Shown: positions 1-12,409 of the stretch, one piece after another
How positions within the stretch are numbered: position 1 is the first letter of the stretch
Layout: every line of letters starts with the position of its first letter
Assembly (NCBI RefSeq): GCF_003945595.2
Contig: NW_024104418.1
Coordinates: forward strand, 860,193 to 924,192
Direction: 5' to 3'
DNA: 64,000 bases
From: Pipra filicauda
Lineage: Eukaryota > Chordata > Aves > Passeriformes > Pipridae
Notes under the pieces: generated by a model
The model's input: only the letters and a program-made list of their open reading frames with translations
Told to the model about the DNA's origin: nothing
Databases searched by the model: none
Position numbers and translations under genes: made by a program

Positions 1-3000
1 CTAATATGTATACTGACAACAAGCAGAGAGCTAATCTGCATGTAACAGAGGGGAATGCAGCCTTCCTCCTTACTTTTTGCCGGAAAAAAAAGCATTGATT
101 TAAAATTGCTGTTGCATGACCTGAAAAAAACCAGCAAAAATATCTTCCCAGTTCAATGTCTCAAGGACTGAATGCTACTGTTTGCCAGCATCAATTACTT
201 TTACAATGGTTTCACAATGACACAGTCCTCAGCAGGACCCAAAACTACCTCCAGAGGCAGGCACCAGGAGACCTGAATTAGGACACCATAAGAGTTTGCA
301 GCCACTCTCCCCCTCTTTGTGTAACCAATTCCTCATAAAACAGCCTAGGGGAGTGTCTTGTTTCCCTTCCTCTCACCAAATCTTAAAAGTTTTGAAATTC
401 ATTTTTAAACGAGAAAAGATATTATTTTAAAAAGCAGCTTTTGTTTTCTTTAGTATTATAAAGCATATGAAGTATTATTCACTTATACTTATTTTGTATT
501 CTTTCATGCAATGTAAGGACATCCCATTGGTTTTCTAGAAAAAGTTTTCATAATATACACAAGCTTTACACATAACCTGCACTTGCAAAACTAAAACTTA
601 ATGTTATAATGTTATATGGGATCCTGTACAATGATATCTTAGATAACTAAAATACATTACAGGGGTGCTAAAACCAGTATATGTTCTTCCTCAGCTCAGC
701 CCCAGGAAGCAGCAGGAGCTCATCCATCAGTGCCAGGGGTCTAGTGAGGTTGCTCAGGAACTTGACAGTGCAAAATAAAGAGTCAGTAAGGCAGAAAATA
801 AAGCCATGTGGCCATCCCAATGCTGAGTGCTGGAGTTACTGACTGATGACTTTTTGTGCAGACATAAAGTAGTGTAGACATACCCACAGCTTTTTCTTTG
901 AAAAATCCAATGAGAACAAGCCCAGTGTGAGGAGTTTATATAGCCTATTGCTATGCACCAATTACAAAAATAAGATGATCTAATGAAAAATAAATAATAT
1001 AGTTGTTCAGAGACTCTCACAGATCTTGTTCCTCAGCAGGACATTTGTGAACTGAAGAAGTGCCTAAGCCAAAGGTGATACCAAAAGAATGGAGAAAGGA
1101 GAGCCTAGCTGGTGGAGTATGTTTAGTGGCATTAGGTAAATGCAGATGCTTTATGTTTAGTTCTTGGGTTTTTTTTGGTTTTTGGGGGTTTTTTGTTAAA
1201 ATAAGGGAGAGGAAGATAATTTATTAGAATTTTCCATTGAGGGAACAAAAAAACTGAATCCAAATAATCCAAGCACTCTTCCTGCTTTGCAAATACCAAC
1301 TCGTCAAAAACAAAGAATTTCATAAGAACTGTCTGATGTAATAGATTTTTTTTTTCAGTTTTGTGGTTTTTTTCATTCTTTGGAATTTTACAGAAAGAAT
1401 ATCCCAAGCTTTGTTCCCACCTTTATTTTGCTGTGTAGAATGTAGTTATCTTTAATTCTATGTGATAAAATTACAAGAGCTGTCATTTAATTATATAATT
1501 ACAGTTATTTAAAACTTTTTTTGGAATAAATATATTAAATGTTCTGAACTCACCATATTTGTAGCAGCTTTAGTCACAGCTAGCAGTATTAATTGCTCTA
1601 ATTTCTGCCTCCGTTTCTCTCTCATCTTTTACTTTGTGCTTTCTCCCTGCTGGAGATAAAATTTTGCACTCAATGTGATGTAACACTTCAACCAGAAAAT
1701 ACAGTTGAAATCATATGGTTAAGACCTTCATTTTTACCTAGCATTCGCTGTTATCAGAATCAAGCTGGTCTCCAGAGGGCTTTGGCAAACTTATTTGCAC
1801 CTGCAAATGATGACCTTTTTGCAGTTTGCATGCCCTAGATCAGTAAACAGATGCATTAAAGAACATCTGAAGAGGAAAATTCCTTTGGACATTGCTCATT
1901 GTGACCACTTGAAAAAACTGTTTTGTCTGGTGCTTTGGTTGTAAGGTATAATTTATGAGCTGTATCCTAGGAGGAGAGTTGTCACTTCTGTCTCATTCAT
2001 TACCACGAACACATGGTCCGCGGGGACACAGGAACACCATTGCGAGCAGAAGAAAGACAACATCAACAGTGGAAATACATCATGCATAAAAGTGACACAC
2101 GCACAAAAGACCTATAAATAAGATAACAAATTAGCAACAAAAACAGGCAGCTTCCTTGTTGTCAATATCCATCACCAGAGGAGCTAGGGAGGCATTAGAT
2201 AGGCAATGCGTTGCTCTGATTTAGCAAACCTGCAGATCCCTGACAGCACTTATTTGATGGTCAGCACATGTGGGTATGATGGTTCTCCTCAAACATGCAA
2301 ATGAATTCTGAGAAGACTGCTCCTATGCATGGAGTTAATGCCATGCATAGAGATAGTTTTTTTTCCCTTTGCAGAAAGGGGACTTGGGTATTTATAAGTG
2401 GGCTCATTCTATCCCTCTGATGTAACTAATTCCCCAGCATTTTATTACAGAAATTTCCAGGCGATAAAATTTATTGATAAAAATAAAGCTAGATAAGAAC
2501 ACTCATGTGAGTGTATCCGTGTACATACATGAATGTATATGAGGAGAGGAAAAGAGTCAGACTAGGTTAAAAGGCCAACAAATTTCATATTTCACTTTTT
2601 TCCTTCCTTTAAAGAGGGAATTTAATATATAATTTAAAATTATTTTCATAATTCTTACTTGTTTACATAGCAGTGAATTCTGTTATTTTATATAGGATGT
2701 TATAGAGAAGAAATTAAAATAATCATCCCTTATTAGAGATACAATTCACTGATGAATGATAGCTAAGTAGGAAAAGAAAAACATACACAGAACAGCAAGG
2801 TATCAGTCAGTTGGTAAACAAATGTGTATTTTATTTTATAACAGCTGGACCATGAGAAAAACTGGTCTCCAAATCTACAGATAACTTCATCCTTTTCAGT
2901 CTATAAAATCCAATAGCAAGAATGACTACTGAAGCAATTTACAGCAGGAAGCTACTTGCTTAAAATGCGAGAGATAAGTATGTTCTGATTTTGTCTCAAG

Positions 3001-6000
3001 CTTTGAGAGAAATGACATTGCTAAGGACAGCCACAAGGCTATGTAACTCTGGAATTTAAAAAAGAAAACATATTAAATATATTAACATATTAAAGTATAG
3101 TTTATTTTTGTGCATTATTTTTTCTGAAGTAGCATTTACATCTATTTTTTAATTGTGAAGAAGACAAAACCTTTCTCATATACTTACATAAACATAGACA
3201 AATGTGGGTATGTGTGGGGGGGAAAAAAGAAGCAGCTTTTCTTGATCCTTCACATGGATCAAAATACTGTGGCCCAACAATGAAATAATTTCAATGGTGT
3301 GAGACAATTTAGACATTCTCTATAGACACAAATTTAAAAGATACTTATGCCAGCCTATCCAAATACTAAATCACAGTTTTTCAAGCAAATCTGGGGCAAG
3401 GTATATTTTCACATCTCAAAATATTCTCAAATAATTAAGATCCAATCTTCTCTAACATAATTCAATTTACTAGTGCTGTGCTGTGGTTTTTAACCACTTT
3501 AACTGCTTTAAGGAATAAAACAATACAACACTTGAGATTTTTCACCTTAGACAAGAACAAAAGAGAAAAACACATAGTGCCACTCTGGCATTGTACAAAC
3601 CCAACGATCGCACCATCTCAAAAAAGAGATAGCAGAACTGGAAAAGCACAGAGAAGGTGACAAGACAGAACAAAGTGACTGAACATTTGAGGAAGAGTGA
3701 GAAAACTCCTCAGAGCTTCAGCTGGAGAAGAAACAGTTACCGATTCTATGTCAACGTGACATAGATGTGACACAGCCTATAACATCACGAATGTCATGAA
3801 ACTGAGTGATTATTCCATGAAGTAAGCACTCATTAAGTTACAGGCACAAATGACTTCACTATGAAGTGCATACCTAAACTATGAGTTCATTGCTATGACA
3901 TGGTGGAAATCAGCATTGCGTGTTTAAAGACGGATTTGTAGACTGGCAGAAGAAAGATTCATCAGTTATTATTACCAAAACACTATGGATACAACAGATC
4001 AATGGGAGCTGGAAAGGCTTATGAAGGTAAGCTCCAATAAACACTCACCCTCTTCAGAAATCTCTTCTCTACTCTATCTTGTACAAAATTCTATCTCATG
4101 GGAGACACTAAGATCAGCAGAAGTTTAGTGTATCTAGTGCTGCTATGGCTTTAAATGTTATTACTTGTGGAATTTTGGCAGTGCATTTTAGTCAAACAGT
4201 CCTATTTTTTAACCTTTTTTTTTACTAGCAGAATATGCAAAAAAAAGGAAAATCTGACTTTCCCACATCAACCCTTAGGGGCCTTTCTGTATGATCTGTG
4301 GCTGTGTCTTCAGTCTTTATTTGCAGCCAGTCATCACCGGTGGGAATGCTCTCTGAAGCCATCTACTGTTCATTTTAAGATCAAACTCCCAGAACATCTG
4401 ATCTTGAGTCAGGTTTTACAAATCAGACCTTGTTTTCTGTTAAAAAGTTTCCCACAAGACTTCTTCTGCAGACAGTGGGAAAGGTATATATTATTAATGC
4501 TATCCAATTCCATTAGAAATTATGGGTTTGCTATCTAGGGCAAAGAGATAATACATAATCTCCATCTGTATAGAATATTTGGTCCTGAAGAATTTTAACG
4601 TAAGCAATGAAAACAAGTAAGTCTACTCAACAGTTATTGCAGAATAAGAGTGCTAATCATCTACTTTTAAACCCATTAAAACTTGTTCCTTCTTTATTTT
4701 TAAACCCCAAAATGTAGGCAGGTAATGGAACTTAATGTATCAGTCTGGACTGAGTCTAAAATCATACCACCATTTACAAAACAGATTTTTTTTTCCATCA
4801 AGTTCAGAAATATGCCTAGGAAATCTGACTGTTTTATACCTCTGGAAAATGTCACAACCACAAAATATTGGTCTTTTTTATCCAAGAGATGTTGATATTA
4901 ATATTAAAACTCTCTGAAGCAAGGCACTTTCATCTATATTTCATTTCACATTTATATTCAGTCTCATGTTTTACTGAACCCATCTGCATCTCTATCTGTC
5001 TTTAAAATGTTCTGTGGGAAGAATTCTCCTCTCTGATTTATACCTTGATCAAGTTGAGTAGAACAAACACATACATTTTGGAGACCAGCTACAGGTGCTG
5101 AGTCTCTGATAAATGCTGAGAAGGTTCCCAGCTCCTGTAAATTGTATCATGGTATCCACTTTTCTCTCCACATTTTATCCACTTAAGAAGATGGGCTAAC
5201 TGAGGCTCAAAAAAAATTAAAAGCCGATAGGATTACAGAGACTGAAGGAAAAAAACTATCTTCCAATGCTGCATGAAAGAACCTTTTATCTATCATGGAT
5301 GGCAATTAATATTTTTAAAAGATAGAACAGCTTTTTTCCAGTATTTTGGAGCAAATAAAAACAAATAAAAATGTTTGAACACTACCTTCCCACACATTCT
5401 GTTCATCAGGGGCAAAATTCCTTTATATATTTAAATCTCCACCAAAACACCTGCACAACTTGCCTTTGGACAGCATAAAATTTCTCCCTTACACAGCAAT
5501 TTGAATGAGTCTTCAAAATCACTGCAGTGACCATTAACCTAAGACCACCCCTATCAAAGGAGTGCATTTCTGCTGAGCATTGTTGCTGCTCAGTCCCCAC
5601 CAAGGCATCCCAGCTTCCCACTTCCTAAATTAACCATGTCCACACATGAGCGGGCAGTTTCCCAGGACTCCTGCGAGCAGCCCACCTATGCGATTGCCCT
5701 CATATCCCAATAGTCTTCAGAGGCAAACAGAAAATGGGATCCAACCACTATGAAGCAGCAATGTATATGAAACAGTTTGCATATCATTTATCAAAACAGG
5801 ATTTTTCCACCACTATTCTAAGACGAAATCACCCTTCCAAGGGGGCAATATGGCACGGGTATCTCTCAGCTTCCCCAGCTGAGGATGCCGAGTGCACAGA
5901 GCTGACACATACCTGCACTGAGAAGCCTTTGGAGAGCAAGAGTCTTTCTGTTTATGCCTATATAGTAATTTTCCTGTCCATGAATAGAGCATGTAGGCAT

Positions 6001-9000
6001 AAAATCATCACTAACAAAACAATAGCAATGCACTAAAGTATGAAACCATAACTCTGCTCAGGATTTTTATTTTATTGCTGTTTTATTGATATATTGGTAC
6101 ACTGTACTCCAATATATACAGACAAATATATTTAAATCATGCTTATTATGGTATAGCTATTCCACTTAAGCGTCCAGGGAAATCTCTTTTTGGGCTTTTG
6201 AGCACTAAATTGATTTCAATGGAAAACAATTTCTTTAGTCTTTCCAAAAAGATATGCTTCTGAGTGAAATAGCAACTCAGCCTCTGCTCATTTGAAACTC
6301 ATATATTCTACAGCATATGATGGTTCCTGCTAGTATACAGTACACAGATGACCCCTGTTGAACACAAAAACATAAGACACACAACAGGTGACACAGGCTC
6401 TTGAGGGTCAGTGATGAGTCCAGTCATCCAAATTTTAGGTAGCTGACCAGAAACAGAGGAAGCTTTTTGACTTCCCCGAACACTGTATTATGACCCTCAC
6501 ACCCATATTCCATGGATGAATAAGTCTTTGAATAGATGCACAACACCTCTCTAGAATAGTGCACATTGCTTTTTCCACAGTGTCAGTTTGAAAGTAGAGA
6601 AGGGTTAGGATAGCATAGTATGAGCAGAGGCCTGCTCTACAAACACTGCGGCTTAGTGGGGCATCTCATTTGTAAAGTACTACACGAGGGAAATGAAGTC
6701 AGCAAAGGCTTACCCTTGTTTTCACATGTAGAAATGAGCATAAGAGCATGCTTTTGTTTGGTCTGAGAATATTGATTAAATTCACAGAAAATGTCAAGGA
6801 ATCAACTTCACAAAATTTTTATGTAGAATGCTCTGGGGGACTCCAGTTTCACTGTGGCCCTGAAGCAGAGGAGTGATAGGGAAAAAAAAGATGCCATTTC
6901 CCTATTCATGTTCCCAAGTTGTCTGACATTCTCCCTTCTAATTCCCTTTCTTTACATACTTTTAATAAATTGAAGAAATCACGTGATGAACACAGAGTTA
7001 ATTTTTCCACTGATTAAAAAGAAATCATTATCGAGTTACAGTCAAAAAAAGAAAAGGAAGACATGCACCTCCCATGCGTGCATTCGCATTATGAACTATG
7101 CTTGCCAGTCAATAAAAGTATTAGTCTGATACACTGTCTGGCAAGTTCCCAGTGAAAATGACTTCTGTAGCTTAGAAATGCAGACCGCTATCTGCCTTAT
7201 TTGTATTAACAGTGAGCTAATTCTAAGAGGTGACAATGACTGTGGCAGCAAAAAGACCAATCTACAAGAAATTAAATTTGGCCCAAAAAAGACACTCTGA
7301 AGTCCTATTATGCCAAACAAAAGCTTTCCTTCCCCAGCTGAGAATGTTTAATTCTCAAATATTCAGAAATAAAGAGATTGTATTAAAGATCATGAGATGC
7401 TTTAATTTCATACTAGGTTATATGTAATTCATATTTCCAAGCTTCTCTGCTCCACAAGACACCTAAATTTGCAATTTTTTTAAGTGAAAGTGGAAATTCT
7501 ACTGTAATCACAGAACTTATGGCAGACCTTCAAGGAAAGACACTTACTGCATTAAAACCACAAGAGTTGGCAACAATGAGTCTGATTCTGACAGGAGCTT
7601 TAGCACTTTCTAACTTTAGCAGTGTTAATTAATGATTAGCAAGCTTCTGTTTCACACAACAACCTGTACTTTCCAAACTTATTTTGAAACTTTTGTGTAC
7701 ATATACTAGCAACACATTATATCCCGAAAAACCCAAGTATAATATCCAGAACATGGGGAATAGTGAAACAAAAAATTAATCTGTAACCCTGAACAAGGTT
7801 TTTGGTTGCTTATTGTGCTTTGACGTGTTCTTTTTTCCTGAGAAAACAGTTTGCATAAATGTTATTTCTCTCATCATATGGTAGTTGGATAATTTAGGGA
7901 GAGGGTTTAGAGAGTCTTTTATTTTAATCAAAACTAGCAACTGAAAAAAACCAAAACAAAACTAAACAACAAAAACAACAGCCTTTGACTGAAGCCCCAA
8001 ATCATTTCATACTGATCAATATTATTAAAACACCTTCTCTGTATGTGTTGGAAGAAAATTTTAAAAATTGCAATCTTTTTGCTGTACCAAAGTGGAGTGA
8101 ATCAGGAGTTAGGTAGGCAGGGAAGGTTTTAAAGAAATATCTGTCATACTTTCCAACATTTAAAAGAGTTTTCTGGCTCAGGTCTCAGAACTAATTGAGA
8201 GATTCCTTGATGCCCAGGGGAAAAGGAAAATTGTGGTGAACTTCGTATAAGTTTAATATAAGTAACTAATTTTTCAGGATCTCAGAAATCTTAGCAATGT
8301 TTCATCTTACCAGCCGCAGTCACAAAAACAGTGCTCTGCTACAGCTGCCTGCAGCAGAAACTGTGTTAGGTGTGTTTTGGGCTCCAATTTAACCTCATTC
8401 TGCCTGTCTCATCTTAATTTTTTCAAGTTTGTGTACTTTGCCATCATCATCACCACCACCACCACTTCTTTTGAGCATGTGATAATCTTCACTTGCCATA
8501 CTTAACAGCACCTTAACCTTCCTGAGCCCACTCCTTTCATCCCAGGTAAAGCATCTTCTTTCTTGTTGCTGTTCTGGAAACTTGCAGCACCTGTATGAGT
8601 GCGTGGCAGAGGCTCCCAGTGGTGGCAAAAGCAGCAAAACAGGTTGTGACAGTCAGTCCCATGCATGGCCAGTTTCCGTAATTCCTCAGCTTCTCCTTTA
8701 GGTGGCTGGGGCCACAGAGAAGTTGTTCGTATTGACAGTGCACAGACAGGGCCAAGACATCTGTTCCTGGAGCAACTGTATGTTCTTGGAAATATTTACA
8801 CATAGCCAAACAGCATGAGTTCTATTAAATGGGAAAGGAGCATCTGTATTTTCCAATGGAAATAGAATCTTTGAGCAAGCTAGAGAAGGCTAGTACAGTT
8901 ACTGCACTTCAGTAAATCTTTTTATTCTGCTAATTTTCCTTAGTCACCACAAGTAAAGCAGCTCCAGTAATAGAAATCCCTAATAATGGATCCATGAATC

Positions 9001-10842
9001 TAATGATCACTTCCCAGTTTATACTTCCGTACCTATTTTATATGAATTACGGAAATGAAACATAGAAAAGGATCAAGCAGCACACACAGGTTCTTTTTAC
9101 AGAATTTCTAACACAGTGAGATATTATGGACTCGTTGGGTCATACAAAGCTTGGCATCATAGATGGACAAGAGACTAACAAAATAATGATCAATTTTTCA
9201 TAATTTATTATGTTTTCTGTTGACCTTATTTGTCCCTTGTTTTTTTACACACTGTCTAAAACACCACAGCACATCAGCTTAGCCAGACAGGACAGCAGGT
9301 ATTCTTAATGCATAAAAACATCCTGTATTCCTTAAAAAAAAAATTGATCTTTACTAATTCTGGGAAAAGGAGAGAAGAAGCTGGAAGAAGCAGAGCATAA
9401 AATGTTACAAATTAAATTTTATGAAAGTTATGTCTCCCGCACAGTAAGGCACAGCAAGGCACAGCAATGCGTTAGTTAGAATTCATACTGACCTTTACCT
9501 CAAGAATTGTGTTGTCCGAGTAATTAGAAATTTAATGTTACATCCTAGCCTAACTTTTCGGCCTGTTTGACATCAGCCAGAAGGATCATGATTAAGAATG
9601 TAAGCAACAATTTCCTCTTGACACAAACACAGACTCCTATTAAAAGAGATGAGAATTTTTTTTTTAGCCATCTTTTGAAGCTCTCTACCAAGTAACACAT
9701 CATCTATAATGGCAGGGTACACCATCAGGCATGAAAGTCTAGTAGACCTCTGTAGTTTATGTCAAAGATAACATATTTGATCTGTGTTAGAGTGCAGTAT
9801 ACAGCCACTTGGACAGCAATGTCTCCCTCATAAAGGGTAAAGAAGAGCACTGTGAGGTGTCCTCACGGATTGGGAAAACCTCTTTTCCCACAATAAATTA
9901 GAGTGAATTGAAGTTAAAAGGAGAGGAGGGGAACATCTTTATGCAGCCATTTCCATTTTGTTTGCAATTACTAGTAGGAACTTTTGAAAACATGAGTTAC
10001 CCTAATGTGCTTATTAATGCTTAAAAGATTCTATTAGGAAAAACCATTACAGTGTTATGCCAAAATGGGAAACAACATTATTTATAAGGTTATAATTTCA
10101 TTCTGTGATGTGCATAATTAAGTTCATCATGCCATTTATTTAACAAAATATTTTAACTACATGTGTTAGTTTCACTCTGTCAAAATTATAAAAATTCTTT
10201 CATTTGAACCGGTGTCTATTTTCATAAACAGATTGACCTATTCTTTAAGTGGTAAAATATATTCTATATTATTTAAGAATCATGATTATGAAATTAACCA
10301 TTTTCAAGTATTTCTTCTGCTCATCAAAACAGATAAATCCTTACTTTAAGAAGGCATCAATAAACAAACAGTAGAAATCACACTTTTCACATTTTAGACC
10401 AGAAGGTACACAGCCATTATACACATAAGCAGATAACCTGCATGCTTCTAAGCTCTTAAACTTCATAAATGCATTCTCTTGTATGATGATATGGATTTAC
10501 TTATCACATCTTGCATTTACTCATTTTCAGTATCAGTTATCAAAGAGTTATCAAAGAAAAGGGAGTACTCTCTACTAAAAAAAATCTATGTTTCTTTACT
10601 GGCAACAAAATTCCCCATTTAAGATAGAGAAATGGGAAAAGGTCACTTACATCATTTAAGCAAGTTTTAAATTTTCCTGTAATGTGATCAGCGTCAAGTG
10701 AGAATTATTCCCAAAACAACTACCTATGCCACAAAATACCTTAAAACAAACCTACTAGTACAAAAATTCCAAAAGTCATAGTGAAAAGTGCTAACGGAAG
10801 AGCACAATGGGCATTACAGATTTCACAAATTACTACAATAGC
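1..10842. other. AT-rich noncoding DNA, no gene recognised
   Basis: Both strands hold only short open frames (the longest is about 127 codons, 4155-4538 plus). None has a recognisable domain, a convincing exon structure or a protein-like composition. I see T-rich runs near 1169-1196 and 1345-1360, a small CAT/CAC repeat near 8441-8466, a three-copy 10-base repeat at 9439-9470, and an A/C-rich stretch near 7944-7980. The 8.4-8.8 kb part is more GC-rich and has two overlapping minus-strand frames of 80 and 90 codons that I cannot assign. No CpG cluster suggesting a promoter is visible. Confidence 0.6.
9439..9470. repeat. Short tandem repeat, 10-base unit, three copies
   Basis: The units GCACAGTAAG, GCACAGCAAG and GCACAGCAAT follow one another directly, with only one or two differences between copies. 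This is a local slippage-type duplication with no sign of function. Confidence 0.8.
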
Positions 10843-11102
10843 AGGCAAAAAAAAGGGGGAATGGCTTTAAAGTGAAAGAGTGTAGGTTCAGAATCGGTAT
10901 TAGTAAGAAATTCTTGAGAGTGGTAGGGCACTGGCACAGGCTGTCCAGAGCAGCTGTGGATGTCCCATCCCTGGAGGTGTTCCTGGACAGTTTGCACAGG
11001 GCTTTTAGCAAGCTGGTCTAGTGCAAGTTGTCCCTGCCAATAGTGCCCATGGCAGGGCAGTTGGAAAATAGATGACCCCTTCCTACCTAAATTATTCTTT
11101 GC
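10843..11102 (+). mobile_element. CR1 LINE, 3' untranslated fragment
   Basis: The sequence follows the known order of avian CR1 3' ends. A block ATGGCTTTAAAGTGAAAGAG comes first, then a degraded AAGAAATTCTT block. Next are GGCACTGGCACAGGCTGTCC and AGAGCAGCTGTGGATG, then CCATCCCTGGAGGTGTTC and the TGCCCATGGCAGGGCAG block. A degraded terminal ATTCTTTG lies near 11095. The RT part is absent, so the copy is strongly 5'-truncated, as is usual for CR1. The 62-codon minus-strand frame across it is a by-product. The element is inactive and fairly old, judging from its substitutions. Confidence 0.93.
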
Positions 11103-12374
11103 CTTTCTGAGTTTTATAGCAAGTGGATAGAGACTTGGATGACTTAAGTTTTTCAGACAGTATTTCTAGAACTTAATGAGCTGCATCAAGGGACAATGGA
11201 GACTTGTGATATGATTTCTGTGTAGAACATCATTTAGCAGTTGGAGTGGTTTTGTATCATAATGTGTTTTCAGACTGAGGATGAATATGTTCTATCAATC
11301 TCAACATTCTGCTAATAGAAAACATTATTATTGTACATTCTAAACCCTGACTTTTTTCCAAGTGTCCTATATTCAGGAAAAAATATAAGAAAAGCAATTA
11401 GAGAAATAGACACAGCTTAGTTGTCAAAGATAACATATTTGATTCTATGTTCACCTGAACTGAGTAGTGGTCATCTCCCACATGTGGTGGTGCATCCCCT
11501 TCCCTTCCCCCTTCAGGCCACACTATGATCTGAGAAATTTTGTCATGCTGTCGCTTTTATATTAAACTTGTTTTTGTTGATACCTTTGCCAGTGATTCTT
11601 TAAGTGAACTTAAAACGCTCATTCAAGACATCACGGGATGACCAAGAAAGAGTAAACTCCATACTTGAGTACTCTATCTGAGAAAAATATGCTTACGCTT
11701 GCCTGTATTAATATCACTTGTAGCTTGAAAGAGTTCTGATTTGAGAAAAACAGATATATAAGCCATTTAGAAGTCTCAGACGTGTATTAGTTTTTGTACA
11801 GTGTATTCCTGCATGGATCAACCCATCTGTACTGTGTCATTTTGCCTTCTGCTGGAAAAAGGCTTTTGTGGGGGGACAAGTTAAATGGGTAAGGTCAGGA
11901 TGTTCTTAATATACATTTCATAAAGATTTAACACAGAACAAGTTCCCCTACAAATATGTTCTTCTTAATGCAGAAACCCTAAAATACTGCAATATACATA
12001 AAAACTTATAAAAATGCTTTCTCTTTATTTCTCTTTCTCATTATTTCTCTTCTGTTACTTTGCAAGACCACATTTTTAGTTTTTTCTCTCATTTTATGCT
12101 TAACCCTGTAAAATGTGGTAAGGTTTACGAACACCTTCTCCTTGAACTTTGGGCATCCTTACCAAGGAGCAGCCATCTTTATATAAGATCAGTAGATATG
12201 ATCTATGTATTTGAAATGAGAGAACTAAATATACTGGGATGTACAAACATCTTGTTAGATTCCACTAAGAACTTTTTCTGTGAACCAGTATGAATGTTGA
12301 TGCCAAGAATTCTGAAGTTATAGCAGAGAACATGATTTTCTTACTCCATTTTCTGGGTTGAAAACCAAGTTCCC

Positions 12375-12409
<35 letters not shown>

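Noticed and set aside
4155..4538. 127-codon plus-strand frame
   Set aside because: The composition is typical of a chance AT-rich frame, with no domain, no splice context and no repeat match.
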